From Acidobacteriota bacterium (GTDB lineage Bacteria; Acidobacteriota; Terriglobia; Terriglobales; Acidobacteriaceae), in NCBI GenBank assembly GCA_021806005.1, contig JAJZDM010000017.1, positions 1-45,292 on the forward strand: 45,292 nt of DNA, given 5' to 3'. The translations under genes were made by a program, and so were the position numbers. The notes below the pieces were generated by a model, which was given only the letters and a program-made list of their open reading frames with translations, had not been told where the DNA came from and ran no database searches. Shown here piece by piece: positions 37,709-45,292 of this stretch (positions are counted from its first letter, which is position 1; the number at the start of each line of letters is the position of its first letter).

Positions 37709-39874
37709 TCACCACACGTGCGCGCGCACCACATCCGCCAGCACCTCCGCCGCACGCGCGGCCAGGCTCCTCCGCCCCCCAAACACCTTCGCGACACCGG
37801 CCGTACCCACCTCCAGCCCCGCCGTCTTCGCCGGCAGCATCAGCCGCGCGCTGTAAAAGGTGGGCGGTGCAATCCCCACGTACCTCTGCGTCCCAAGCAA
37901 ACCCCTCGGGAGCCTCGCCGTCTCGCCCTCCAGCGGAGTCAATCTCAGCCGCACCACGGAGAACCCTCCCGGGGGAGCCAGCGCCACCTCATCTCCGGTC
38001 CTGATCCGGCTTATCTCTCCGGCCGGAAGAAACACCCGCACCCTCCGCCGCACCTCACCACCCTGCCCACTCCCGGCCAGCATCAGCAGCGGCTCGCCTG
38101 AACCCACCCACTGCCCCACCATCCAGGCTGGCCGCCGGGTCATCACCCAGCCATTCACTGGAGCCCGCACCACCAGCATCCCGGCCGCCTCTTCGGCCAG
38201 CGCCCGCGACCTCCGCGCCTCTTCCTCAGCGGGTGCAGCAGATCCAATCGAACGCCCCGCCACCTCTGCATCGAACGCATCAAAGCGCGCCTCTCCCGTC
38301 GCGGCCTTTGCATTGGAACGCATCGTCCCCACCTCCATACTGGACATCCCCAGCAGCGGCTCACCCCTCCGCACCTCCTCCCCCTCCTGCACATACACCG
38401 CCTTCACCCGCCCATCCACCGCCGCATGCAGCGTCACCGGGTCCGCCGCCTCCACCACAAAGTACGCACTCTCCCTGTCCCGCAGGAGCGGCACAAACAG
38501 CACCGTCATTACCACGGCCATAACGCCCATCGTCCCTGGCCTTCGCCAGAGCTTGCTGTGTAGATGCATCGCAATCAGGCGCTTCAGTACCCCAGCCAGG
38601 GACCGCAGCCGCGACCGGAAGATCGCCAACCCCAGCGCCCCCGCAGGAATCAGGGCGAACTCCGCCAGCAGCCGCGACGTGAGGTTATAGGAGAAGCGCA
38701 CCACGACGAACAGCATCATGTAGCTGTAAGCGCCGGAGATGACCGCATAGGCAGCAAACAGTGCTACCCTCCGCCGCGGAACCGCCGGAACCTCCACCGG
38801 CAGCCGCAGCACACTATTCTGGAACCAGGTCGAGGCAAAGTTCGTCGAGCGCTCCTTGAGGTCTGGAATCCCAAGAATCTCGGTCAACAAATAATATCCA
38901 TCCAGTTTGAGCAGCGGATTCAGATTCAACACAATCACCGCCAGCCCGGTAATCAGAATCACCTTGTACGCCAGGTCATGCTCCCACGCCCCAGCCTGAG
39001 TGTTCATCCAAATCAGCATGGCCAGTCCACACAACACCATCTCGATCCAGATTCCGGCGATGATCGTCGCCAGCCGCTGCAACCTGGTCGCTGAAACCCA
39101 TGTTTCCGTTACATCCACAAAAAAAGCCGGCGCCAGATACAGGAACATCAGTCCCATGCGGTGAACCTCGCCACCATAGTGCTTGCAGGTCAACCCATGT
39201 GCCGACTCGTGGATGAAGCCCAGCACGAACAGCAGCACCCAGAACTCCACAAAGTCCAGAAACGTCTTCTGGGTAAAGTTGTAGTAAAGCGGGATGTCGG
39301 CCCCAAAGTCCTTCCACTTCACCACAAACACCACGGCCTCCAGGGAAAACAGGAGCACCGCCGCAAGCACGCACCATCGGCTGTAGATCAGCCCGCCTGC
39401 CCATCCGTCCAACCAGGTCAGATAACGGTCCGGATCCCAGGCGGAGAAACTGAGGTGCGCCAGGTCGATCTTCGCTCTCCTTCTGGCTCTTCGTCCGCGC
39501 TCTGCCATCAGCCTGGCGCTATAAGCCAGATTCTTCTCTTGCGCCGTCTTGAACCAGAAATCCGTCTCATCCAGGCTCGTGGCGAACTCCTCCACCTCGC
39601 GCGCCGTCAGCGTTCCGTTGCAGCTCTGGTTGAACGCCTGCGCAATCTCCTCATAACTCCTCACCCCATCAAAGAGCTGCGCCAGTTGCCACTGCGACGG
39701 CTGAAAGCGAAAGAACGTCCCCTTGCTGCGCTGCAACACGCCCACCACCGGCTCGCCATCCAACGTATCCTCTCGCGTCACCAACTCAGGATCCAGCCGG
39801 GGCGGCCGCGCCCGTGAGAGCCGCGCCCTGGGAATCTCCGGAAGCGCCGCATCCAGCGCCTCACTCAGATTCAT
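37709..39874 (-). CDS. PqqD-like / M50 zinc metalloprotease / HlyD fusion protein
   Basis: The 721-aa protein has three parts. Residues about 32-110 resemble the PqqD-type peptide-recognition domain (EPVVGVLQRSKGTFFRFQPS through VEEFATSLDETDFWF). A polytopic region (160-470) carries the M50 site-2-protease motif GFIHESAHGLTCKHYGGEVH, with zinc ligands His222 and His226 and Glu223. The third ligand is in LNLNPLLKLDGYY (Asp325). A periplasmic HlyD/biotinyl-lipoyl-like domain (about 470-721) ends it. The start ATG overlaps the stop of the preceding adaptor gene by ATGA. M50 members with such tails occur in peptide-export settings (compare YydH of Bacillus). I infer that it binds, cuts and helps export a peptide. 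Confidence 0.85.
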   Translation of the reverse strand: MNLSEALDAALPEIPRARLSRARPPRLDPELVTREDTLDGEPVVGVLQRSKGTFFRFQPSQWQLAQLFDGVRSYEEIAQAFNQSCNGTLTAREVEEFATSLDETDFWFKTAQEKNLAYSARLMAERGRRARRRAKIDLAHLSFSAWDPDRYLTWLDGWAGGLIYSRWCVLAAVLLFSLEAVVFVVKWKDFGADIPLYYNFTQKTFLDFVEFWVLLFVLGFIHESAHGLTCKHYGGEVHRMGLMFLYLAPAFFVDVTETWVSATRLQRLATIIAGIWIEMVLCGLAMLIWMNTQAGAWEHDLAYKVILITGLAVIVLNLNPLLKLDGYYLLTEILGIPDLKERSTNFASTWFQNSVLRLPVEVPAVPRRRVALFAAYAVISGAYSYMMLFVVVRFSYNLTSRLLAEFALIPAGALGLAIFRSRLRSLAGVLKRLIAMHLHSKLWRRPGTMGVMAVVMTVLFVPLLRDRESAYFVVEAADPVTLHAAVDGRVKAVYVQEGEEVRRGEPLLGMSSMEVGTMRSNAKAATGEARFDAFDAEVAGRSIGSAAPAEEEARRSRALAEEAAGMLVVRAPVNGWVMTRRPAWMVGQWVGSGEPLLMLAGSGQGGEVRRRVRVFLPAGEISRIRTGDEVALAPPGGFSVVRLRLTPLEGETARLPRGLLGTQRYVGIAPPTFYSARLMLPAKTAGLEVGTAGVAKVFGGRRSLAARAAEVLADVVRAHVW

Positions 39875-40809
39875 CGCTCCGCCCTCACCTGCATCGTCAT
39901 CCCCGGCCTCAACCGCGGAGAGGGATCCACCACCTCCCCAATCACCTGCACGCTTCCGCTGGCCGGGTCCACCACCGGGCTCACCCGGTACACCCTCCCT
40001 CGCTGTCGCAGGCCAGGAATGTCCGGCGAAGACAACCACAGCCCTGCCCCGCGCTCAAAGGCCGCCATCTCCGCTGCCGGCACCGTAAACAGAACCCGCA
40101 ACGGAGCCACCGCTGTCAGCCAGAACAACACATCTCCAGTCTTCACCTCCTGCGCCATCCTCAGCGTCCGCCGTCCCACCACTCCAGCAAACGGAGCCAC
40201 AATCCGGGTCTCGGCCAGTTGCAGATTGGCAGCAGCCAGAGACGCCTCCGCAGCCTGCTCCTCGGCTTGATACCGCGCCACCTCGTCCCTGGTCTCTGCC
40301 AGCTCATACTTGGTGTGCTCCCAGTTTTCGGTGCTCAGGATCTTGTCGGCCAGCAGCGCATCCGCTCGCTGCAGATCCGCCGTCACCACCATCTGCTGCG
40401 ACTGCCACTCCTTCACTTGCGCCTTCAGCGAGGCCACCTTGGCCTCCTGCTCCGCGCAGGCCACCTTCATCTCCCGATCATCCAGCATCGCCATCACCTG
40501 GCCGCTCTGCACCTGATCCCCGATATCCACAAGAATCTCGGTCACACGGCCGTCGCGTTCCGCCGCCACATCGGCCTGCTCCGCAGCTACCAGCGGCCCG
40601 GTCGTATGGAAGCCGCTCTCCTCTGCGGCGCCTGTTGCAGCAGCCCTGGGCCTCGCCCCCTCCGCCGAACTCACCTCCATCCGCTGCGCCTCAGCAACCG
40701 CCTCCTGGCTCGGCCGTGGATTACAGCCGCACAGCCCGACTCCGGCCGCAAAAACCGCAGCCATCACACCGCCCGCCTTTGCTCCTGCCAAACTCCACGC
40801 GCTCTTCAT
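39871..40809 (-). CDS. HlyD-family periplasmic adaptor, lipoprotein
   Basis: The 312-aa protein has a signal sequence with a lipobox-like GVGLCGC (Cys near 27), so it is probably lipid-anchored. A lipoyl half (AAERDGRVTEILVDIGDQVQSGQVMAMLDD), a coiled-coil hairpin of about 80 residues and the second half (ETRIVAPFAGVVGRRTLRMAQEV) follow, then a beta-barrel domain. Membrane fusion proteins bridge an inner-membrane pump and an outer-membrane channel; neither is adjacent. It lies 3 bp after the GAF-HlyD stop and overlaps the next gene by 4 bp, so all three are translated as one unit. Confidence 0.87.
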   Translation of the reverse strand: MKSAWSLAGAKAGGVMAAVFAAGVGLCGCNPRPSQEAVAEAQRMEVSSAEGARPRAAATGAAEESGFHTTGPLVAAEQADVAAERDGRVTEILVDIGDQVQSGQVMAMLDDREMKVACAEQEAKVASLKAQVKEWQSQQMVVTADLQRADALLADKILSTENWEHTKYELAETRDEVARYQAEEQAAEASLAAANLQLAETRIVAPFAGVVGRRTLRMAQEVKTGDVLFWLTAVAPLRVLFTVPAAEMAAFERGAGLWLSSPDIPGLRQRGRVYRVSPVVDPASGSVQVIGEVVDPSPRLRPGMTMQVRAER

Positions 40810-40812
40810 CGC

Positions 40813-43209
40813 TCACCAGCCAATCCAGTTCCACATCCTCTGCCAGGCCCACAACGCCGGCTTGCGCAGCAGCACATACCCTGCTGGCCGCAGGCCAACA
40901 TAGATCTTCCCCTCCCCGCTCATACCCGACCGTAGCGTCGCCTCGTAGTTGGGTAGTGGAACCAGCGCCGCAAACCTGCGCTCCTCTCCGGTCATTCGCG
41001 CCTCCGGACTCACCGCCCCCACCTCGCCGTTCCATGTCCGCTGCGGATAACTGTCCAGCTTCATCGCCACATGCTGCCCCGGTCGCACCAGCGCCACATC
41101 GCTCTCCGCCACCTCCACATCCACCACCACCCGCGACACATCCAGCACCTGGGCAAACCCGTCCCCGACGTTCAGATGTTCCCCCGCCTCGCTCTCCAGC
41201 GCCGGCGTGGCTACCACCCCATCGATCGGGGACCGCAGTTCCGCGCCCTCTACCCGGCTCTCAGCCCGTTCCGCCTCGGCCCGCAGAAACTCCACCTGGG
41301 CACGATCCGCTCCGGCCTGCGGCGCTCCCCTTGCCAGATCCGCCTCCATCGTCAGTTCCGCTGCCTGGTAGCGGGCCTGCGCCGCCGCCAGCTCCGCTCT
41401 CCACTGCCAGTCGTTCATCGTGCCCAGCAACGCGCCCGCGCTCACCCGCTCGCCCTCATGCGCCAGCACGCTCTGCACACTCCCCTCCGCCGGCGCGGCC
41501 ACCGTCACCATGTGCTCCGGCTCCACCACCGCCTCGCCTGCCACACGCATGGGCAGCGGGCAGAACACCAGAAACAATCCCGCCGCCGCCATCACCCCCG
41601 CATACGCCAGCCGCCGTTTACCGCTGGTCCGCAGCAGGGCCCGCTTCTTCTCCACAAGCGGCTCCAGCAGCCCAATCAGCGGTACCTCCCGGTACAGTAG
41701 CGCATTGCGTATTGCTACCGTCGCCTGCCCACCCAGAATCTTGATCATCTCGATCTGCGGAGCATCCAGAAACTCCGCATCGCACGCGGCATACAGCAGC
41801 ATCCCCACCCGTCCCTGGTCGTCCTCCAGCGGCAAAGCATACAGCCCCCGGTAGCCGCTGCCCTCAAAGTACCTCGCCAACCCCTCGTCAATCTCCTCGT
41901 CCTCGACCCCTGTCTGCCGCACATGCAGCGGCGAACTCTCCGCGTTCAACGCCCGTATCAGCTCCTGCAGCCGCTCCACCTGCGCATCGCCCATCGGGAT
42001 GCTCGCCATCCCGGAGACCGCCCGCAACTGCAGGCTCCCCTTGTTCTCCAGGGCGATCGCACACAGCTCATACGGCAGCACGCTCTGCGGACTGTTCACA
42101 ATCATCTGCAGCAGTCGGTCCAGGCGCAGCGTCGAGGTAATCTCGGAGCTCACATGCACCAGTGCCTCCAGGATCTCCAGCTTTCGCTCCGCATGCATCA
42201 GGCTGGCGTTCTTCAGCGCATGGCTGGCGGTCTCGGCCATCTCGGACAAAAAGAACTGATCGTCGTCGTCAAAAGGACCGTCCCCACTCCGATTCACCGC
42301 CTCCAGCACCCCAATCTCCGCCTCGTCCTGCATCAAGGGCACCAGCAGAACGCTGCTCACCCTCGGCGTCCTCTGCTCCTCCACCAGCCGCTCCAACACC
42401 TCATTCCGCCGCACCAGCCGCTCATCATCCGGATCGGCGATCCGCAGCGGCTCACCCTCCTCTGCCATCGCCGCCACCAAACCCTCCTCCGGCCGCTGCA
42501 CCATCCCCTGGCTCACCGTGGCGTCTTCCCCATGGACCGCCATCAGCCTCAGGTCTTCACCGTCAAACAGCCAAAGATGCATCGCCTGGCAAGGCAGCAT
42601 CGCCGCCGTCTTGGCCGGCGTCATCGCAATCACCTCATCCAGCTCCAGCGTGGCGTTCAAGGACCGCTCCAGGTCATAGAGCTGGCTCAGCCGGTGTACC
42701 GAATCCAGCAGATTCTGCTGCTGCCGCTCGATCTCCTCGGCCGTGGCGATCGCCGCACCGGCAACCCCCACCACCTCCTGCACCTCCGCTATCTCCGCCG
42801 GCCCCAACTGTGCCCCAAAGCAGAGCACCTCCACCACCCCTGCCAGCCGCCCGGCATAAGCGAACGGCAGGTACACCAGCGACGCAATCGTCCGGGTCAC
42901 CAGCACATGCGCGTACGCCTCGCGTGGAACCTCCCCCCCTTGGTAGACCATCGGTTCCACCCGCCCGCCAAAGAACGCTTCCACCAGCGGGCTCCCTGCC
43001 GGCAGCGTCTCCCGCCCCAGGCTCACCGGGCCTGCCAACCCGACAGGCGTCAGCGTCCACCCGCCCTCGCCCTCCATCAACCGATGCACCAGACAGGCGC
43101 TATCGCCTGCCATCTCCACCACCGCAACCGCTATTACCCGCGCCCGCACAGAGGGGTCCGCAGTGCTCAACAACCTGTTCATCCGTTCAACCGAGGCAGG
43201 AGCAGGCAT
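40813..43209 (-). CDS. Triple-GAF sensor fused to a HlyD-type membrane fusion protein
   Basis: The 798-aa protein has three GAF-like domains (about 10-160, 190-340, 355-505), recognisable from LVYLPFAYAGRLAGVVEVL, SVLLVPLMQDEAEIGVLEAVN and LYALPLEDDQGRVGMLLYA. One transmembrane helix follows (about 534-552), then a periplasmic HlyD part (VTVAAPAEGSVQSVLAHEGERV, a coiled coil, ELRSPIDGVVATPALES). The cytoplasmic sensor would thus be linked physically to an export adaptor. GAF domains bind small molecules or other signals; the ligand is unknown. There is no kinase or cyclase output domain. The ATG at 43209 is used; a TTG two codons earlier is possible. It is the first gene of the operon. Confidence 0.85.
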   Translation of the reverse strand: MPAPASVERMNRLLSTADPSVRARVIAVAVVEMAGDSACLVHRLMEGEGGWTLTPVGLAGPVSLGRETLPAGSPLVEAFFGGRVEPMVYQGGEVPREAYAHVLVTRTIASLVYLPFAYAGRLAGVVEVLCFGAQLGPAEIAEVQEVVGVAGAAIATAEEIERQQQNLLDSVHRLSQLYDLERSLNATLELDEVIAMTPAKTAAMLPCQAMHLWLFDGEDLRLMAVHGEDATVSQGMVQRPEEGLVAAMAEEGEPLRIADPDDERLVRRNEVLERLVEEQRTPRVSSVLLVPLMQDEAEIGVLEAVNRSGDGPFDDDDQFFLSEMAETASHALKNASLMHAERKLEILEALVHVSSEITSTLRLDRLLQMIVNSPQSVLPYELCAIALENKGSLQLRAVSGMASIPMGDAQVERLQELIRALNAESSPLHVRQTGVEDEEIDEGLARYFEGSGYRGLYALPLEDDQGRVGMLLYAACDAEFLDAPQIEMIKILGGQATVAIRNALLYREVPLIGLLEPLVEKKRALLRTSGKRRLAYAGVMAAAGLFLVFCPLPMRVAGEAVVEPEHMVTVAAPAEGSVQSVLAHEGERVSAGALLGTMNDWQWRAELAAAQARYQAAELTMEADLARGAPQAGADRAQVEFLRAEAERAESRVEGAELRSPIDGVVATPALESEAGEHLNVGDGFAQVLDVSRVVVDVEVAESDVALVRPGQHVAMKLDSYPQRTWNGEVGAVSPEARMTGEERRFAALVPLPNYEATLRSGMSGEGKIYVGLRPAGYVLLRKPALWAWQRMWNWIGW

Positions 43210-43407
43210 AGTCAAGACCAGAGTTCAAAGGAATTAACAGCACTGCGGAACGGCACGCCGCCTCCGCACACTTGACGGGCACAAGTCGGAAGCGCGAATC
43301 TCTGTAGACGGAGAGTGTAGCAAGTGTTCCGCAGGATGGGAACTCCCCGCAGTCATCAAAATCAACCGCTGATCGTTCTTCTCTTCAGCCTCATCAAGGA
43401 GACCTCC

Positions 43408-43749
43408 TTGGATCTTGACATCCGGCAGACCGGTCCCATCTGCACCCTTCGCCTCAAAGGCCAGTTCAAATCCTCCAACACCGCGGACTTTGACGCCGCA
43501 CTGGATCAGGCTCTCTCCAGCCAATGCCTGTATCTCATCCTCGATCTCGAGCAGATGAGCTACATCGACTCCTCCGGCATAGGCGCCATCGTCGGCGCTC
43601 TGCGCCGTACCCGCCAGATCGGCGGCGACACACGCCTGGTCAACCCCTCCGCCTTCGCCTCCAGAATCTTCAAGATGGTCGGCATCCTCAACCTCTTCGC
43701 CGTCTTCCCCAGCGAAGAAGAGGCTATCGCCTCCTGCCGACCAGCCTGA
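43408..43749 (+). CDS. STAS-domain protein (anti-sigma-factor antagonist-like)
   Basis: The 113-aa protein matches the SpoIIAA/RsbV fold: LDIRQTGPICTLRLKGQF, then LILDLEQMSYIDSSGIGAIVGALRR, in which the DSSG serine is the usual phosphorylation site. I chose the TTG at 43408 because AAGGAG lies 6 nt before it and the length then fits the family. A longer frame from a GTG at 43324 adds an unrelated N-terminus. Members control anti-sigma kinases by partner switching. No kinase is adjacent, and the gene is divergent from the GAF-HlyD operon, which it might influence. Confidence 0.88.
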   Translation: MDLDIRQTGPICTLRLKGQFKSSNTADFDAALDQALSSQCLYLILDLEQMSYIDSSGIGAIVGALRRTRQIGGDTRLVNPSAFASRIFKMVGILNLFAVFPSEEEAIASCRPA

Positions 43750-43784
43750 TCTCCCACAAAACAGGATTCGCACGGACAACGCGC

Positions 43785-43817
43785 AAAGAAAAAGTGTGAC
43801 CATCGAAACGGTCACAC
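43785..43817 (-). terminator. Intrinsic terminator of the tRNA-Thr gene
   Basis: On the minus strand the arms GTGTGACC and GGTCACAC form a perfect 8-bp stem with an 8-nt loop, followed by TTTTTCTTT. It lies about 80 nt downstream of the tRNA and would end its transcript. Confidence 0.8.
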
Positions 43818-43894
43818 CCGTACAATCCCTCGCTTCACCGCGGTGCAGCAACCCATCTGCGGCGATCCCACCCGTTGCAGAACATCAGAATGCG

Positions 43895-43970
43895 TGGAGC
43901 CGACGAACGGACTTGAACCGTTGACCTGCTGATTACGAATCAGCTGCTCTACCAACTGAGCTACGTCGGC
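43895..43970 (-). tRNA. tRNA-Thr (anticodon CGT)
   Basis: The minus strand reads GCCGACG (acceptor), GCTC/GAGC (D arm), GCTGA-TTCGTAA-TCAGC (anticodon arm with CGT), AACGG-TTCAAGT-CCGTT (T arm), CGTCGGC, T and an encoded CCA. All four stems pair fully. The anticodon reads ACG codons. A -10-like TAGAAT lies at 43984-43989, 13 nt upstream. Confidence 0.97.
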
Positions 43971-44281
43971 GAACTCCTTCGTCATTCTAGAGCATTTCAC
44001 CGGTTGCTGGGTACCCCGGAAGAGTTGTGCAACGACGTTTTCTTCTGAAGAAGATGCCCCTCCATGCTGAAACCCCGCTTGCGCCTGCGGGAACAAGCTC
44101 TCTCGGCGATCACCACTCCCGCAAAATCCATCGCCTCATCCACCATCCACCGAGTCGACCGTGACTCAGCCGCCGCTTCTCCGTCGCGTTCAACGCTCCA
44201 TCACTTCCACCGCTGCAGCCATCTCACCTCACCGTTCTACCCCTCTTCCAGAGGAGTTTCTCCCACGTTATCCACAACGCA

Positions 44282-44312
44282 AAAGGGTCGCCCGGCAACA
44301 GGGCGACCCTTT
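44282..44312. terminator. Strong hairpin, possible bidirectional terminator
   Basis: AAAGGGTCGCCC and GGGCGACCCTTT form a perfect 12-bp stem around a 7-nt loop. A-rich and T-rich ends are on both sides, but the T tracts are short. No transcript to be ended is evident on either strand. Confidence 0.55.
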
Positions 44313-44668
44313 CTACTATGGGAGGCAGCTCCAACGGAGGCAAAGCCATCGGAACTCTCTGGTGCAAGAGTATGTTCGACCTCCTGCCCTGTCAAGAAAG
44401 TTTTCCATCTTTTATCATCTCTAGCAAAATCAATACTTTACAGGTTTTTCTACCGTTCGGGCCGGTTTTCTTTGGGTTTCTTCGGCTCCCCCCTCCCGCA
44501 CCTTCCGGAACCCTCCGCCCACCCGCCCGCTGCCGCCGGCCAGCCCTGCCGCCACAGCCGGAAGAGCAACCCCTCCTGCCAGTCTTCACCCTCACTTCAC
44601 CGACCGCCTGCTTCGAGCCGGCTGCGAAGGGATCGAACCAGCCGGAGATCGAAGACGGCTCGCCTTGA

Positions 44669-44743
44669 GTTCAATCCCGATCGATTCCGGATCCGAAGCG
44701 GGTTCAATCTGGATCCGATCTGAATCTAAATCCGGGTTCAATC
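44669..44743. repeat. Three GTTCAATC repeats spaced 33-34 bp, with two GGATCCGA repeats between
   Basis: GTTCAATC occurs at 44669, 44702 and 44736 and GGATCCGA at 44689 and 44711. The period is close to three helical turns. It lies about 340 bp before the lipoprotein start and may be a protein-binding array. Confidence 0.4.
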
Positions 44744-45079
44744 GGCGGCTGCGGCAGATCACATCTGGAACCGCATTTTGGTTGCAACGATTGTGCTACA
44801 CTTCCGCCACTAGAAATCGCCCGGAGAATCCAACAACACACCAGACCTTCGTCTCTCGGCGGAGTCTCTCTTGATCCGACGCTTCTCCTGTCCGGCAACG
44901 GCTGTTCCGCCATCTCCCCGGCGCGATCTCTTCCCGGCCTAAGGGGAGCAGGGATGACGCCTCCTGACCGAGCGCAGCCTTCAGCAATCAAGCTACCGCT
45001 GGCGCTCCGTCCCGATGCTCGGCCAACCATCTTTCACTTCTGGCAGAACGCTTCAGATGACAACCTCGAAAGGACACCC

Positions 45080-45292
45080 ATGATCTCCGCCTCCTCTCGC
45101 CATCTCCGCAGATCCGCTTCCAACGGCTTCGATCTGGGAATCGCCTCTCTGGCAACCCTCGCAGCGGCGCTCATGGCAGGCTGCGGAGCCTCGGGCGGCG
45201 GAACCCAGTCGACGCTCTCCGGGACCACCGCCGTCACGCTGCTCGCCTCCAGCACGGCCAACGACAAGCTATCGGAACTCACGCTCAACATC
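45080..45292 (+). CDS. Lipoprotein of unknown function (5' part only)
   Basis: The first 71 codons are seen before the window ends. The N-terminus is basic (MISASSRHLRRS), then hydrophobic, with the lipobox LMAGC, so it is probably lipid-anchored. The mature part starts GASGGGTQSTLSGTTAVTLLASSTAN, low-complexity and Ser/Thr/Gly-rich. An AAAGGA site precedes the ATG at proper distance. The family cannot be told from this piece. Confidence 0.75.
   Translation, partial: MISASSRHLRRSASNGFDLGIASLATLAAALMAGCGASGGGTQSTLSGTTAVTLLASSTANDKLSELTLNI

Larger units (their letters stand above)
43971..45079. other. 1.1-kb region with no recognisable gene
   Basis: Open frames exist on both strands but none resembles a known protein, and the longest plus-strand one runs through a strong hairpin. 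Content I can name: a hairpin at 44282-44312, an AT-richer stretch near 44390-44460, and spaced repeats at 44669-44743. An undetected RNA or a decayed gene is possible. Confidence 0.5.

Noticed and set aside
41923-43275. 450-codon plus-strand frame opposite the GAF-HlyD gene
   Set aside because: It is antisense to a gene with clear GAF domains and its translation is non-protein-like.
43216-43330. GGCACG-like sequence as a second sigma-54 promoter before the GAF-HlyD/STAS spacer
   Set aside because: The -12 TTGC element is missing on either strand.
44064-44723. 219-codon plus-strand frame after the tRNA
   Set aside because: It runs through a perfect 12-bp hairpin, has no ribosome site, and its translation is Ser/Pro/Arg-rich without motifs.

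Overview
The window is high-GC chromosomal DNA with strong codon bias and short intergenic gaps. Gene content (GlcNAc catabolism with a SIS-type deaminase, a GT87 membrane glycosyltransferase, a DUF255/YyaL protein, a fused alpha/beta 2-oxoacid dehydrogenase E1, and PqqD-M50-HlyD fusions) is most consistent with an acidobacterium of the Terriglobia type (Granulicella, Terriglobus or Edaphobacter-like). That assignment is inference from gene content; no 16S gene is present.

Layout. (1) 1-7834 is a chitin/GlcNAc locus: a GH18 hydrolase (cut by the window edge), NagA, a secreted GH20 hexosaminidase, a DeoR-type repressor, a SIS-domain glucosamine-6-phosphate deaminase and a BadF-type GlcNAc kinase. 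A good promoter and a perfect inverted repeat lie just before the deaminase gene. (2) 8022-28751 is mostly housekeeping: a GT87 protein, a methyltransferase, carB and carA, a Rieske protein, a degenerate alpha/beta hydrolase ending in a palindromic element, the fused E1, MscS, YyaL, an S10 peptidase, RecQ with two HRDC domains, and GlmU. (3) 28834-30125 has pterin carbinolamine dehydratase, a candidate small RNA and the tmRNA gene ssrA. (4) 30103-30975 is a small relic bounded by a 25-bp direct repeat of the ssrA 3' end. It has integrase-arm-like repeats and one small ORF but no integrase. (5) 31008-36778 is a LysR-controlled operon of small oxidoreductase-type genes (tautomerase, two AKRs, a lipocalin-like protein, a tandem CMD protein, an SDR). 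It ends in a truncated, frameshifted zinc alcohol dehydrogenase beside the relic.

(6) 36972-43749 is the most interesting part. Two tiny, paralogous, very basic peptides (53 and 46 aa) lie behind a textbook sigma-54 promoter with a tandem repeat upstream that looks like an activator site, and are followed by an intrinsic terminator. Convergent with them is a tightly coupled three-gene operon. It encodes a triple-GAF/HlyD fusion, a lipoprotein HlyD adaptor, and a PqqD-like/M50 metalloprotease/HlyD fusion. My reading is a regulated system for recognising, cleaving and exporting small peptides, with no dedicated ABC pump next to it. A STAS protein gene lies upstream, divergent.

(7) 43785-45292 has tRNA-Thr(CGT), about 1.1 kb without a recognisable gene, and the start of a lipoprotein gene cut by the window end.
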